From Bacteroidales bacterium (GTDB lineage Bacteria > Bacteroidota > Bacteroidia > Bacteroidales > UBA12077), in NCBI GenBank assembly GCA_030637515.1, contig DAOWGM010000163.1, positions 1 through 33,041 on the forward strand: a DNA stretch of 33,041 nucleotides, read 5' to 3'. Position 1 is the first letter of the stretch. Each line of letters starts with the position of its first letter. The notes under the pieces were generated by a model that worked only from the letters and a program-made list of their open reading frames with translations, did no database searches and was not told where the DNA came from. This document shows, piece by piece, positions 1 through 7,470 of this stretch. The translations under genes and the position numbers were made by a program.

Positions 1-1579
1 CAAAACTTGTTGTTCTTATTCCATCTTTATAAAGTACATTAGAGGCACTATTAGAAGGAATTGGTAAAAATCCAGAAATGGTAGCACTCTTTATCATTGG
101 ATTCTTTAATAAATCATTCTTCAAATTATTCATATTATTCCAACCTAAATTACTATTCCATATGCATATCAGGTTTTCTTTTTCATATCCCAGATCTTTA
201 GTTTGTATATAACGCATTTGCTTATTTAAAACCAATGTCGAACTAAGCAGAATGATTGAAATTACAAACTGTCCGATCACCATCACACTACGAAATCTTG
301 TTTTCTTTTTACCCGCTGTTATTTCGCTCTTAAGTGCAGATATTGGCTTATAAGATGAAAGATAGAATGCAGGATAACTTCCGGCTACTAAACTGGTAAT
401 AACTATTAGTCCAAATAAACTCAATAATATTTGCGGATTGGAATACTCTATTGAAAGATTTTTTGCCGAGATATCGTTGAAAAATGGCAAAAATACTTCT
501 ACCAAAATCATGGCCACCATATGAGCAATAAACACAATGATAATCGATTCGCTAAGGTGATGACGGATAAGAGTAAGTACGCGCTCTCCGAATACTTTTT
601 TTACACCAATCTCTTTTGATCGTGTTATAGCCTTTGCTGTTGAAAGGTTCGTGAAATTTATACAAGCCAACAAAAGAATAAAAATAGCAATGCTTATAAA
701 AATATACACGTTTTTAGCATCTCCATTTATTCCGAGTTCGCCGTTATAATGAGAATGTAAATGAATATCTCTTAATCTTTGAATTCTAAATTTAAACCAG
801 GTTCCTTGCTTTTGTATTTCTTCCCATGACGCATCTAACCACTGTTCAACTTGAACCGCAAAATATTTATCAACTAAAATAGAAAGTTTTTTTTCAAATA
901 ACTGTGGATCTACATTCTCTTGTAACAAGACATAGGTGGCAAAATTGAAACTACCCCAATTATCATCAGTATATTCATCAAGGCTATAAATTGAAGCTAT
1001 AAAGTCAAAATTAAAATGAGATGCTTTAGGAATGTCTTTATAAACTCCGGTAATTTCAAATTCCCTGTTACCATAATTAAGAGTTTTACCTATAGGATCA
1101 GTATCTCCAAAATATTTTTTGGCTATAGATTCACTTATTGTGATAGTATTTGGTGCAGAAAGTGCATTTTTAGGATTTCCTTTTATCAGAGGTATAGTAA
1201 AAATATCAAATACCGTTGAATCTGCAAATATTGATTTTTTCTCAGTAAAATATTTCTCTCCATATTTAACCTGAACTGAGCTTCTTTTTCTGAATCTGAC
1301 AACATTTTCCACTTCCGGAAAATCATTTTTCAACACAGCAGCCATTGGTGCTGGAGTGCCGACATCATTATTATCCTCACCCGCCAGGCTATAATCTGAC
1401 ATTATACGTACAATGCGCGATTCTTTTTCGTTATATTTATCATACGATAGCTCATCTTTTACCCAAAGCATGATTAATATAAAACCAGCCATACCTACAG
1501 CTAATCCTGCTATATTTAAAAGCGTAAACGCTTTGTTTTTCATATTTATCCTATAAAATAGCTTTAGAAATGTTTTCAT
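1..1579 (-). CDS. FtsX/MacB-type ABC transporter permease, partial (C terminus off the left edge)
   Basis: Inner-membrane permease of the MacB/FtsX ABC family, which usually drives mechanotransmission or export together with a separate ATPase. I translated the minus strand by eye: 526 codons are open from the ATG at 1579 to the window edge. The N terminus (MKTFLKLFYRINMKNKAFTL) runs into a first membrane helix at about residues 17-40 with the family's LNIAGLAVGM signature. A MacB-like periplasmic domain follows (about 45-285), containing the typical segment ITISESIAKKYFGDTDPIGK. Three helices come next (about 289-311, 341-366, 380-405), then ARSKEIGVKKVFG-type loop sequence between them, and the first helix of the second half (about 430-450). 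Bacteroidota members are usually about 800 residues, so roughly a third is missing. A second ATG at 1543 is possible, but the upstream residues fit the family. It diverges from a sigma-54 response regulator and has a sigma-54-like element upstream. Confidence 0.9.
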   Translation of the reverse strand, partial: MKTFLKLFYRINMKNKAFTLLNIAGLAVGMAGFILIMLWVKDELSYDKYNEKESRIVRIMSDYSLAGEDNNDVGTPAPMAAVLKNDFPEVENVVRFRKRSSVQVKYGEKYFTEKKSIFADSTVFDIFTIPLIKGNPKNALSAPNTITISESIAKKYFGDTDPIGKTLNYGNREFEITGVYKDIPKASHFNFDFIASIYSLDEYTDDNWGSFNFATYVLLQENVDPQLFEKKLSILVDKYFAVQVEQWLDASWEEIQKQGTWFKFRIQRLRDIHLHSHYNGELGINGDAKNVYIFISIAIFILLLACINFTNLSTAKAITRSKEIGVKKVFGERVLTLIRHHLSESIIIVFIAHMVAMILVEVFLPFFNDISAKNLSIEYSNPQILLSLFGLIVITSLVAGSYPAFYLSSYKPISALKSEITAGKKKTRFRSVMVIGQFVISIILLSSTLVLNKQMRYIQTKDLGYEKENLICIWNSNLGWNNMNNLKNDLLKNPMIKSATISGFLPIPSNSASNVLYKDGIRTTSF

Positions 1580-1699
1580 AATTGAAAAATATTTATAATT
1601 ATTATTAAAATCAATTTATTTAAATGATTAAACCAATATTATTATTTAAAACTTAATTTCATTTATATAAATTTTGGATAATACATTTGAGATCAATAA

Positions 1700-1716
1700 T
1701 TCAATCTCAGTGCCAA
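1700..1716 (-). promoter_or_regulatory. Candidate sigma-54 (-24/-12) promoter for the FtsX permease
   Basis: On the minus strand the sequence reads TTGGCACTGAGATTGAA. The -24 half (TGGCAC) matches the sigma-54 consensus exactly and the spacing to the -12 half is correct, but the -12 half is TTGAA instead of TTGCA/T. Transcription would start near 1688, about 110 nt before the permease ATG. A TGAGAT/ATCTCA inverted repeat (1688-1709) overlaps it. The gene on the other side of the gap encodes a sigma-54 activator, which makes the site more believable. The imperfect -12 half keeps confidence moderate. Confidence 0.45.
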
Positions 1717-1825
1717 GCTATCTAATCTACTAACACATACGCCATTACGTTGTTTTTAGATTTTATTCAAATTTATAAAGTGTTTATTTTTTACACACTA
1801 CGTGCAATTAGTATCCACTTTTTTG

Positions 1826-1833
1826 TAATTTTG
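1826..1833 (+). promoter_or_regulatory. Candidate Bacteroidota -7 box (TAATTTTG) for the response regulator operon
   Basis: TAATTTTG fits the TAnnTTTG -7 element used by the primary sigma factor of Bacteroidota and lies about 65 nt before the ATG at 1898. I see no convincing TTTG -33 partner upstream, so this is only a plausible start site. The rest of the 318-bp gap (1580-1897) holds the sigma-54-like element on the other strand and no gene that I can see. Confidence 0.35.
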
Positions 1834-1897
1834 AGAAAAGTGCTTAATTATTACTTTTTAATGAAAGAAAATTAGTTACAGCGTACTATTAATTATT

Positions 1898-3280
1898 ATG
1901 ACTATGTCAAAACTAAAAGGTAAAATACTTGTTGTAGATGATAATGATGGGATATTAAAATCGCTTTCTTTCATTCTTAGCCAAGAATTTGAAGAAGTAG
2001 TTACCATAAAGAACCCTGCAAAATTCACTTCTCTTTTACAATCAGGTACATTTGATACTATTCTGCTGGATATGAATTTTACTGCCGGAATAAATACCGG
2101 AAATGAAGGAATGTTCTGGCTCAGAGAGATTTTAAAATCTGATCCAAATGCTGTAATAATTCTAATCACAGCATATGGAGATGTTGAACTTGCTGTAAAA
2201 GCTATGAAAGAAGGTGCAACGGATTTTATTCAGAAACCCTTTGATCCAATTAAACTTGTTTCAACCGTTAAATCTGCATATCAACTTAGGCAGTCGAAAC
2301 TTAAAGTAACAAAACTTATTCATACTCAAAAACATCTTTCAGAAGAACTGGAAAAGAAATATACAACATTAATAGGCAAATCACCTGTAATGATGGAAGT
2401 TTTGGATGTTGTAAGAAAAGTTGCTCCAACCGATGCGAACATACTTATTTTAGGTGAAAATGGAACAGGAAAAGAACTTATTGCAAGGGAAATTCATAGA
2501 CAGTCGGAACGAGCAAATGATGTTTTTATTAGTGTTGATTTGGGTTCATTATCAGAAACATTGTTCGAAAGCGAGCTTTTCGGACATCGAAAAGGTGCTT
2601 TTACAGATGCGAAAGAAGATAGAATTGGTCGCTTTGAAACTGCCTCAGGAGGAAGTCTGTTTCTCGATGAAATAGGAAATCTTCCGATATCACTTCAATC
2701 AAAACTATTAACTGTTTTGCAAAATCGAAATATAATTCCTGTTGGATCAAATAAGCCTATTCCTATTGATGTAAGATTAATAACTGCAACCAATAAGCCC
2801 TTGTCAAATATGATTAAAGATAATCTCTTTAGAGAAGATCTTATGTTCAGGATTAATACAGTGCAAATTGAGATTCCTCCTCTACGCGAGCGAGGAGATG
2901 ATATTCTTTTATTAGTTGAACATTTTCTAAAAATATATGGAAAAAAATATGATAAGCCCAATATTCGAATTAATGGCAATGCGATTGATAAACTTAAACA
3001 ATACGAATGGCCTGGTAATGTAAGAGAACTTCAACATATGATTGAAAATTCTGTAATTATGTCTGAAGATAATATTATAAAACCTGAAAATCTTCAGTTT
3101 ACAAGTACTATTGAATCGGGAAAACCCACATTTAAAGCATCACTTAATCTTAGTAATGTAGAAAAATTAACAATTAAAGAAGCTCTTTTTAAAAACAAGG
3201 GTAATATTAATAAAACAGCAATAGAACTTGGAATAACAAGAAAAACCCTTTACAATAAAATTGAAAAATATGAACTCTAA
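1898..3280 (+). CDS. Sigma-54-dependent response regulator, NtrC/AtoC type
   Basis: Cytoplasmic DNA-binding activator, 460 residues, with the full three-domain layout. The receiver domain (about 7-125) has acidic residues D14 and D15, phospho-acceptor D58 in LLDMN, T91 and K113. The AAA+ domain (about 155-395) has Walker A GENGTGKE (186-193), a GAFTDA loop (233-238), Walker B GSLFLDEIG (252-260) and the arginine region PPLRERGDD (327-335). A Fis-type helix-turn-helix lies at about 420-457. The sigma-54-contacting loop reads GAFTDA instead of the classical GAFTGA. The start could also be the ATG at 1904. The stop overlaps the histidine kinase start, so the two are co-transcribed. The likely target is the divergent permease, which has a sigma-54-like element; control of the efflux locus at 6579 is possible, but I found no such element there. 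Confidence 0.95.
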   Translation: MTMSKLKGKILVVDDNDGILKSLSFILSQEFEEVVTIKNPAKFTSLLQSGTFDTILLDMNFTAGINTGNEGMFWLREILKSDPNAVIILITAYGDVELAVKAMKEGATDFIQKPFDPIKLVSTVKSAYQLRQSKLKVTKLIHTQKHLSEELEKKYTTLIGKSPVMMEVLDVVRKVAPTDANILILGENGTGKELIAREIHRQSERANDVFISVDLGSLSETLFESELFGHRKGAFTDAKEDRIGRFETASGGSLFLDEIGNLPISLQSKLLTVLQNRNIIPVGSNKPIPIDVRLITATNKPLSNMIKDNLFREDLMFRINTVQIEIPPLRERGDDILLLVEHFLKIYGKKYDKPNIRINGNAIDKLKQYEWPGNVRELQHMIENSVIMSEDNIIKPENLQFTSTIESGKPTFKASLNLSNVEKLTIKEALFKNKGNINKTAIELGITRKTLYNKIEKYEL

Positions 3281-4622
3281 CAAATATTATATTGGGATTA
3301 TTCTTAGGGTAATACTTATCGTATTATCTTCTTTGTTATTTGCGTTTTTATCGTTTAAAACGAATTATTTATATTGCATATCTTCCCTTTTTATTATTGT
3401 TACCTTACAAACATGGAACCTAATTAATTATATTCTTAAAAGAAGAGATGATCTTAAGAGAATGCTCGAATATATCAAAGACAACAATCCAACTATGTAT
3501 TTTTCTCCATCACGAGTTTATCCTTTTAATGAATTAGGATATTTTCTTAATGAGATTGGTGATATTGTAAGAGAAGTAAGAATAGATAAAGAAAATCAGC
3601 TTAGATATACACAATATATCGTTCAGCATGTTGGGATTGGATTACTTGCTTTTGATCAGGAAGGGAAAATTGAAATCGTAAATCAAGCAGCTAAAGATAT
3701 TCTGAATTTACAAGTTTTAAACTCGATTGATGTTTTGGATAAAGTTAAATTAGGCTTAACAAACATTGTAAAGGAGATGAGTTTGAATGAGCAAAAAGTT
3801 ATTGTACTAAATTCAAGCAAAAAAATACAACATTTGGCTATTAAAATGTCAATATTTAAAATAGCTCAGAAAGAAATCAAACTAATATCTTTTCAGGATA
3901 TTAAAAATGAGTTGGATGAAAAAGAGATGGACTCATGGCAGAAATTAATTCGAGTACTTACACACGAAATAATTAATTCAATTACACCAGTTACATCATT
4001 AACAGGAACTATTTCAGGTTTTTTTAAAACTAATAGTTCATTAATTACTGCCACTAACATTTCTGACAATACTATTCAACAAACTGTTACTGGTCTTGAA
4101 CTTATTGAAGAACGAGGAAAAGCTTTACTTGATTTTGTGAATAAATTCAGAAGTCTCACAAAACTTCCAACTCCAAAATTTGAAGAAGTCAATCTTGCCG
4201 ATTTAATTAATGGAATTGTAATTCTAAAAAAAGATGAACTTGCCAAAAAAGGAATTTCTTTTAAATTCTCTGTTGATCAAAAAGATATGAATGTTTTATG
4301 TGACAAAAGTCTTATAGAGCATGTACTTTTAAACCTAATAAATAACGCTACAGATGCCGTTAGTAATAATATTCAGCCTAAAAGTATTGAGATAAAAAGT
4401 TGGATAAAAGATAATCTACATCCAGCTATAAGTATTAAAGATAATGGAAATGGCATACCCGAAAATCTTATTGAAGAAATATTTATACCATTTTTCACAA
4501 CTAAAGAAAATGGTTCCGGAATTGGACTAAGCCTTTCACGACAAATAATGCGTATACATGGAGGCAGCATTTCAGTTCAATCTATTCCAAAACAAGAGTC
4601 TGTTTTTACTTTAACATTTTAG
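3270..4622 (+). CDS. Membrane sensor histidine kinase partner of the NtrC-like regulator
   Basis: Inner-membrane sensor kinase, 450 residues from the ATG at 3270; an in-frame TTG at 3261 would add three residues but is less likely. Two N-terminal helices (about 9-29 and 33-53) leave little periplasmic sequence, so sensing is probably in the membrane or cytoplasm. A PAS-like region occupies about 110-210. The dimerisation box is LTHEIINSITP, with H232 as the phospho-acceptor. The ATPase domain shows the N box (around N355/N358-N359), DNGNGIP (391-397) and GSGIGL (415-420), and ends GGSISVQS. The reading frame overlaps the regulator's 3' end by 11 nt, a usual arrangement for translational coupling. 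The HEIxNxITP form of the H box fits the NtrB/NtrY/AtoS-like kinases that pair with sigma-54 regulators. Confidence 0.93.
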   Translation: MNSNKYYIGIILRVILIVLSSLLFAFLSFKTNYLYCISSLFIIVTLQTWNLINYILKRRDDLKRMLEYIKDNNPTMYFSPSRVYPFNELGYFLNEIGDIVREVRIDKENQLRYTQYIVQHVGIGLLAFDQEGKIEIVNQAAKDILNLQVLNSIDVLDKVKLGLTNIVKEMSLNEQKVIVLNSSKKIQHLAIKMSIFKIAQKEIKLISFQDIKNELDEKEMDSWQKLIRVLTHEIINSITPVTSLTGTISGFFKTNSSLITATNISDNTIQQTVTGLELIEERGKALLDFVNKFRSLTKLPTPKFEEVNLADLINGIVILKKDELAKKGISFKFSVDQKDMNVLCDKSLIEHVLLNLINNATDAVSNNIQPKSIEIKSWIKDNLHPAISIKDNGNGIPENLIEEIFIPFFTTKENGSGIGLSLSRQIMRIHGGSISVQSIPKQESVFTLTF

Positions 4623-4629
4623 ATTTATT

Positions 4630-4655
4630 TCAGTTTAATAAAACTGATTATTTTT
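4630..4655 (+). terminator. Weak hairpin terminator after the kinase
   Basis: A 7-bp stem (TCAGTTT / AAACTGA) closes a 4-nt AATA loop and is followed by TTATTTTT. It lies 7 nt after the kinase stop codon. The stem is short and AT-rich, so termination is probably partial. Confidence 0.45.
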
Positions 4656-4768
4656 GAAAATACTTTTTTAGTAAATCCTGTTTATATAGTTTTGGTTACT
4701 TCTTTTATAAGAATTTTAAAATCACTTTAAAAGTTATCACAATTTAAAAACACAATATCATAGCTCAT

Positions 4769-6337
4769 ATGTCTAAAATTAAAACCATTTGTTTACTTGT
4801 TTTACTATTTTCAGGATGTGCTTCAGTTGAAAAGTATAACCAGAGTATTTCAAAATTACATAATCCAGAAGAACTCCATGAGGATGTTGATTATGCATAC
4901 AACAAAATTACAAAGTTACATCCTGATTTGTATTGGTATATTAGTGAAGATTCGTTATACAAAGAATTTAATGCACTGAAAGAAAGCATAGAAAGCCCTA
5001 TGTCGAGTATTGATTTTTACAAACAATTGTCACCAGTGGTTTCAAGTATTAAACAAGGACATCTTTCAATAAATCCACCAAAAAAGAAACAATCTAAAAA
5101 AGACATTAAAAAAGATGGACGTATAGTAAACCCATTTAAATCCTATGCATTTGAGAATATTGATAATAAACTAATTATTCGAAAAAACTATGGAAAGGAT
5201 AGTACAATTATTGAAGGTTCAGAAGTAATAAGCGTTGATAATGAAAATACAGACGATTTAATAGCTTCGTTTCAAAACTTGAATACTGGAGACGGATATA
5301 ATGAGACCTTTGTTCCAAGATATACCAGGACATCTTTTGGTAGGTTATACTTAAATACTCATGAGCAAAAAGATAGTATTCTAATCACTTTAATGAAAAA
5401 CGATTCAATTTATTCACATTATTTATTTTCTCATAAAAAAAAGGTCTCAGCAAGTAAAAAAAGCACCTCAGACACTATACCCAAAAAGACCAAAATAGAA
5501 AAGAAAAATCCCAAACAAAATAAGAAACAAAAAAAGACTTGGGAGAAAAAATATGCTTATAATAAGTATACAAAAGAAAAAAATCGAAGTCTTGAATTTA
5601 TAGAATTAGATTCTGTTAATTCTATTTCCCATATGAAGATCCGGGGATTTAAGGGTGGTAAGTATAAAGATTTTTATAAAGAGTGCTTTTCCAAAATTGA
5701 TTCTGCAAATTCTGAATATTTAATTATTGATTTAAGAAATAATCTTGGAGGCTTATTGAACGAAATAAATGAATTATATTCTTACCTAACCGATAAAGAA
5801 TATGTTTTTATTGAAAAATCTAAAATGACTAAAAGAACAAGTTTCATGTATCCCTATTTTCATTCTAAGTCAGGATTGACAAAATCTGCTGCTGTGCTTT
5901 TCTATCCTATTCTTGCAGGTCTTCAGGTATCCAAAGTAAGAAAACATGATGGCATTCCTTACTTTTCATTTAAAAGCTCAAAAAAAACAAATCCTAAAAA
6001 GAATAACTTTAAAGGTAAAATCTATGTATTAATAAATGGTACAAGTTTTTCTGCAAGTAGTATTATATCAACAAATTTGAGTGCCACTAAACGTGCAACT
6101 TTTGTGGGAGAAGAAACCGGAGGAGCTTACAATGGAACTGTTGCAGGTTTAAGAGCATTTATAGAGCTTCCAAATTCAAAAGTAAATATGAAAGTTGGAT
6201 TACTAACGGTAAATGCTCCTTACACAACCAGTCCTAATGGTTATGGAATAAAACCCGATATTTATGTATCTAATACAACATTAGAAACTGATGAACAATT
6301 AGAATGGATATTGGATGAAATTAAAGGTATTCACTAA
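4769..6337 (+). CDS. S41-family peptidase-like lipoprotein
   Basis: 522-residue envelope protein of the tail-specific protease (S41) superfamily. A lipoprotein signal is visible (LLFSGC, lipid-attached C17). Residues about 30-215 form an N-terminal region without a PDZ domain that I can recognise. A very lysine-rich stretch follows (about 223-272). The S41 core is at about 275-510, with YLIIDLRNNLGG (317-328) and NGTSFSAS (423-430), where S428 is the best candidate nucleophile, then GEETGG (447-452). The usual downstream lysine of Ctp proteases is not obvious, so either a different catalytic set is used or the protein is degenerate. It sits 146 nt after the kinase gene and is closed by a strong terminator, so it is probably its own transcription unit. 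The substrate is unknown. Confidence 0.8.
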   Translation: MSKIKTICLLVLLFSGCASVEKYNQSISKLHNPEELHEDVDYAYNKITKLHPDLYWYISEDSLYKEFNALKESIESPMSSIDFYKQLSPVVSSIKQGHLSINPPKKKQSKKDIKKDGRIVNPFKSYAFENIDNKLIIRKNYGKDSTIIEGSEVISVDNENTDDLIASFQNLNTGDGYNETFVPRYTRTSFGRLYLNTHEQKDSILITLMKNDSIYSHYLFSHKKKVSASKKSTSDTIPKKTKIEKKNPKQNKKQKKTWEKKYAYNKYTKEKNRSLEFIELDSVNSISHMKIRGFKGGKYKDFYKECFSKIDSANSEYLIIDLRNNLGGLLNEINELYSYLTDKEYVFIEKSKMTKRTSFMYPYFHSKSGLTKSAAVLFYPILAGLQVSKVRKHDGIPYFSFKSSKKTNPKKNNFKGKIYVLINGTSFSASSIISTNLSATKRATFVGEETGGAYNGTVAGLRAFIELPNSKVNMKVGLLTVNAPYTTSPNGYGIKPDIYVSNTTLETDEQLEWILDEIKGIH

Positions 6338-6365
6338 ATAAGTAATATTCTAATCTGATTTATTT

Positions 6366-6395
6366 AAAAGAGATTGCTTTTGCAATCTCTTTTTT
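6366..6395 (+). terminator. Strong rho-independent terminator after the S41-like gene
   Basis: A perfect stem (AAAAGAGATTGC / GCAATCTCTTTT, 12 bp) encloses a TTTT loop and runs into a T tract. It separates the regulatory/S41 region from the efflux locus, so the latter must have its own promoter between here and 6579. Confidence 0.9.
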
Positions 6396-6475
6396 GTTAC
6401 TTATAATTCTGATTTACAACTTCATTTGTTTAATAATCAAATTTGTTTAAAAAAATGTAATAATTAACTGTAACC

Positions 6476-6494
6476 GACGACTAATATTATCGTC
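6476..6494. promoter_or_regulatory. Inverted repeat upstream of the efflux locus, possible operator
   Basis: GACGA and TCGTC arms flank the 9-nt CTAATATTA, which itself contains the palindrome TAATATTA. It lies about 85 nt before the first ATPase gene of the export locus and is one of the few GC-bearing stretches in this gap, so it may bind a regulator. The arms are only 5 bp. No clear promoter or sigma-54 box was seen in 6396-6578. Confidence 0.3.
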
Positions 6495-6578
6495 CTACAT
6501 CAAAGCTTATTATATTTATACAATATTTACATTAAATTGTAAGTTAATTTTAAGATTTAGCTGAACTTAACATAAAGA

Positions 6579-7469
6579 ATGAAAATACAAATTGAGAATC
6601 TGGATAAGATTTACAAAAATGGGAAACGTGCACTTTCAGGAATAAATCTCGAAATAGAAAATGGGATGTTTGGGCTATTAGGTCCAAATGGAGCTGGTAA
6701 ATCTACTTTAATGCGTATTCTAGTAACATTAATGAAACCAACCGAAGGTAAAGTTAATGTAAATGGATTTGACCTTATGAAAGATCGTGGCGAGATTCGA
6801 AAAATGCTAGGTTATTTACCCCAAGATTTCAGATTCTTTACTAAATTAAAAACTTGGGAGTTTTTGGATTATGCTGCCGGACTTTCAGGAGTAAATAGTA
6901 AAAAACTCAGATCAGAGAAGGTAGATGAATGGCTTGATAAGGTTGGACTTTTCGATGTTCGTGAACGAAGTGCAAATAAACTCTCAGGAGGAATGAAACG
7001 ACGGTTAGGAATTGCTCAGGCATTAATTGGTGATCCTCAGATAATAGTTGTTGACGAGCCAACCACTGGTCTTGATCCTGAAGAACGTATTCGATTTCGA
7101 AATATACTTTCCGAACTTAGTCAGAGAGATGTAATTATTGTTTTGTCAACTCATATAGTTGGCGACATTTCAAGTATTTGTCAAAATTTGGCATTATTGA
7201 ACAAAGGGAATCTTGAATTTAATGGTTCTCCGGAAGAATTAATTAGCAAAACAAAAGGTCATGTTTGGCAAGTAAACACTTCTGGATTCGAATATGAAAT
7301 GCTTAAAGAAAAGTATGCTATTATTTCTACTATTCCTTCAGAAGAAGGCTGGGAAGTTCAATTGGTAGGTAACGAAATCAATGTAAAAAATGCCATTGAA
7401 ATTGAACCAAATCTTGAACATGCTTATGTTTATTTTATGGAGTATTTAACTAGTCAAAACAGCTTTTAA
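6579..7469 (+). CDS. ABC transporter ATP-binding protein (ABC-2 type)
   Basis: 296-residue cytoplasmic ATPase that should power the permease encoded 1 nt downstream. All motifs are intact: A-loop tyrosine Y12 (NLDKIYKNG), Walker A GPNGAGKST (35-43), Q-loop Q82 (YLPQDF), signature LSGGMKRR (135-142), Walker B IIVVDEPTTGLDP (155-167) and H-loop H192. A C-terminal tail of about 75 residues contains VWQVN and PNLEHAYVYF. The same tail pattern and a near-identical core (NGMFGLLGPNGAGKSTLM) recur in the ATPase domain fused to the RND pump at 16708-21417, so the two are paralogues inside one locus. It is the first gene of the export operon. Membership of the CcmA/NatA-like group is clear; the substrate is not. 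Confidence 0.95.
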   Translation: MKIQIENLDKIYKNGKRALSGINLEIENGMFGLLGPNGAGKSTLMRILVTLMKPTEGKVNVNGFDLMKDRGEIRKMLGYLPQDFRFFTKLKTWEFLDYAAGLSGVNSKKLRSEKVDEWLDKVGLFDVRERSANKLSGGMKRRLGIAQALIGDPQIIVVDEPTTGLDPEERIRFRNILSELSQRDVIIVLSTHIVGDISSICQNLALLNKGNLEFNGSPEELISKTKGHVWQVNTSGFEYEMLKEKYAIISTIPSEEGWEVQLVGNEINVKNAIEIEPNLEHAYVYFMEYLTSQNSF

Positions 7470-7470
7470 C

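Noticed and set aside
1798-1818. Second sigma-54-like element on the minus strand (TGG...TTGCA)
   Set aside because: The GG and GC dinucleotides are separated by 9 bp instead of the required 10, and the -24 half lacks the CAC bases, so it is unlikely to be used.
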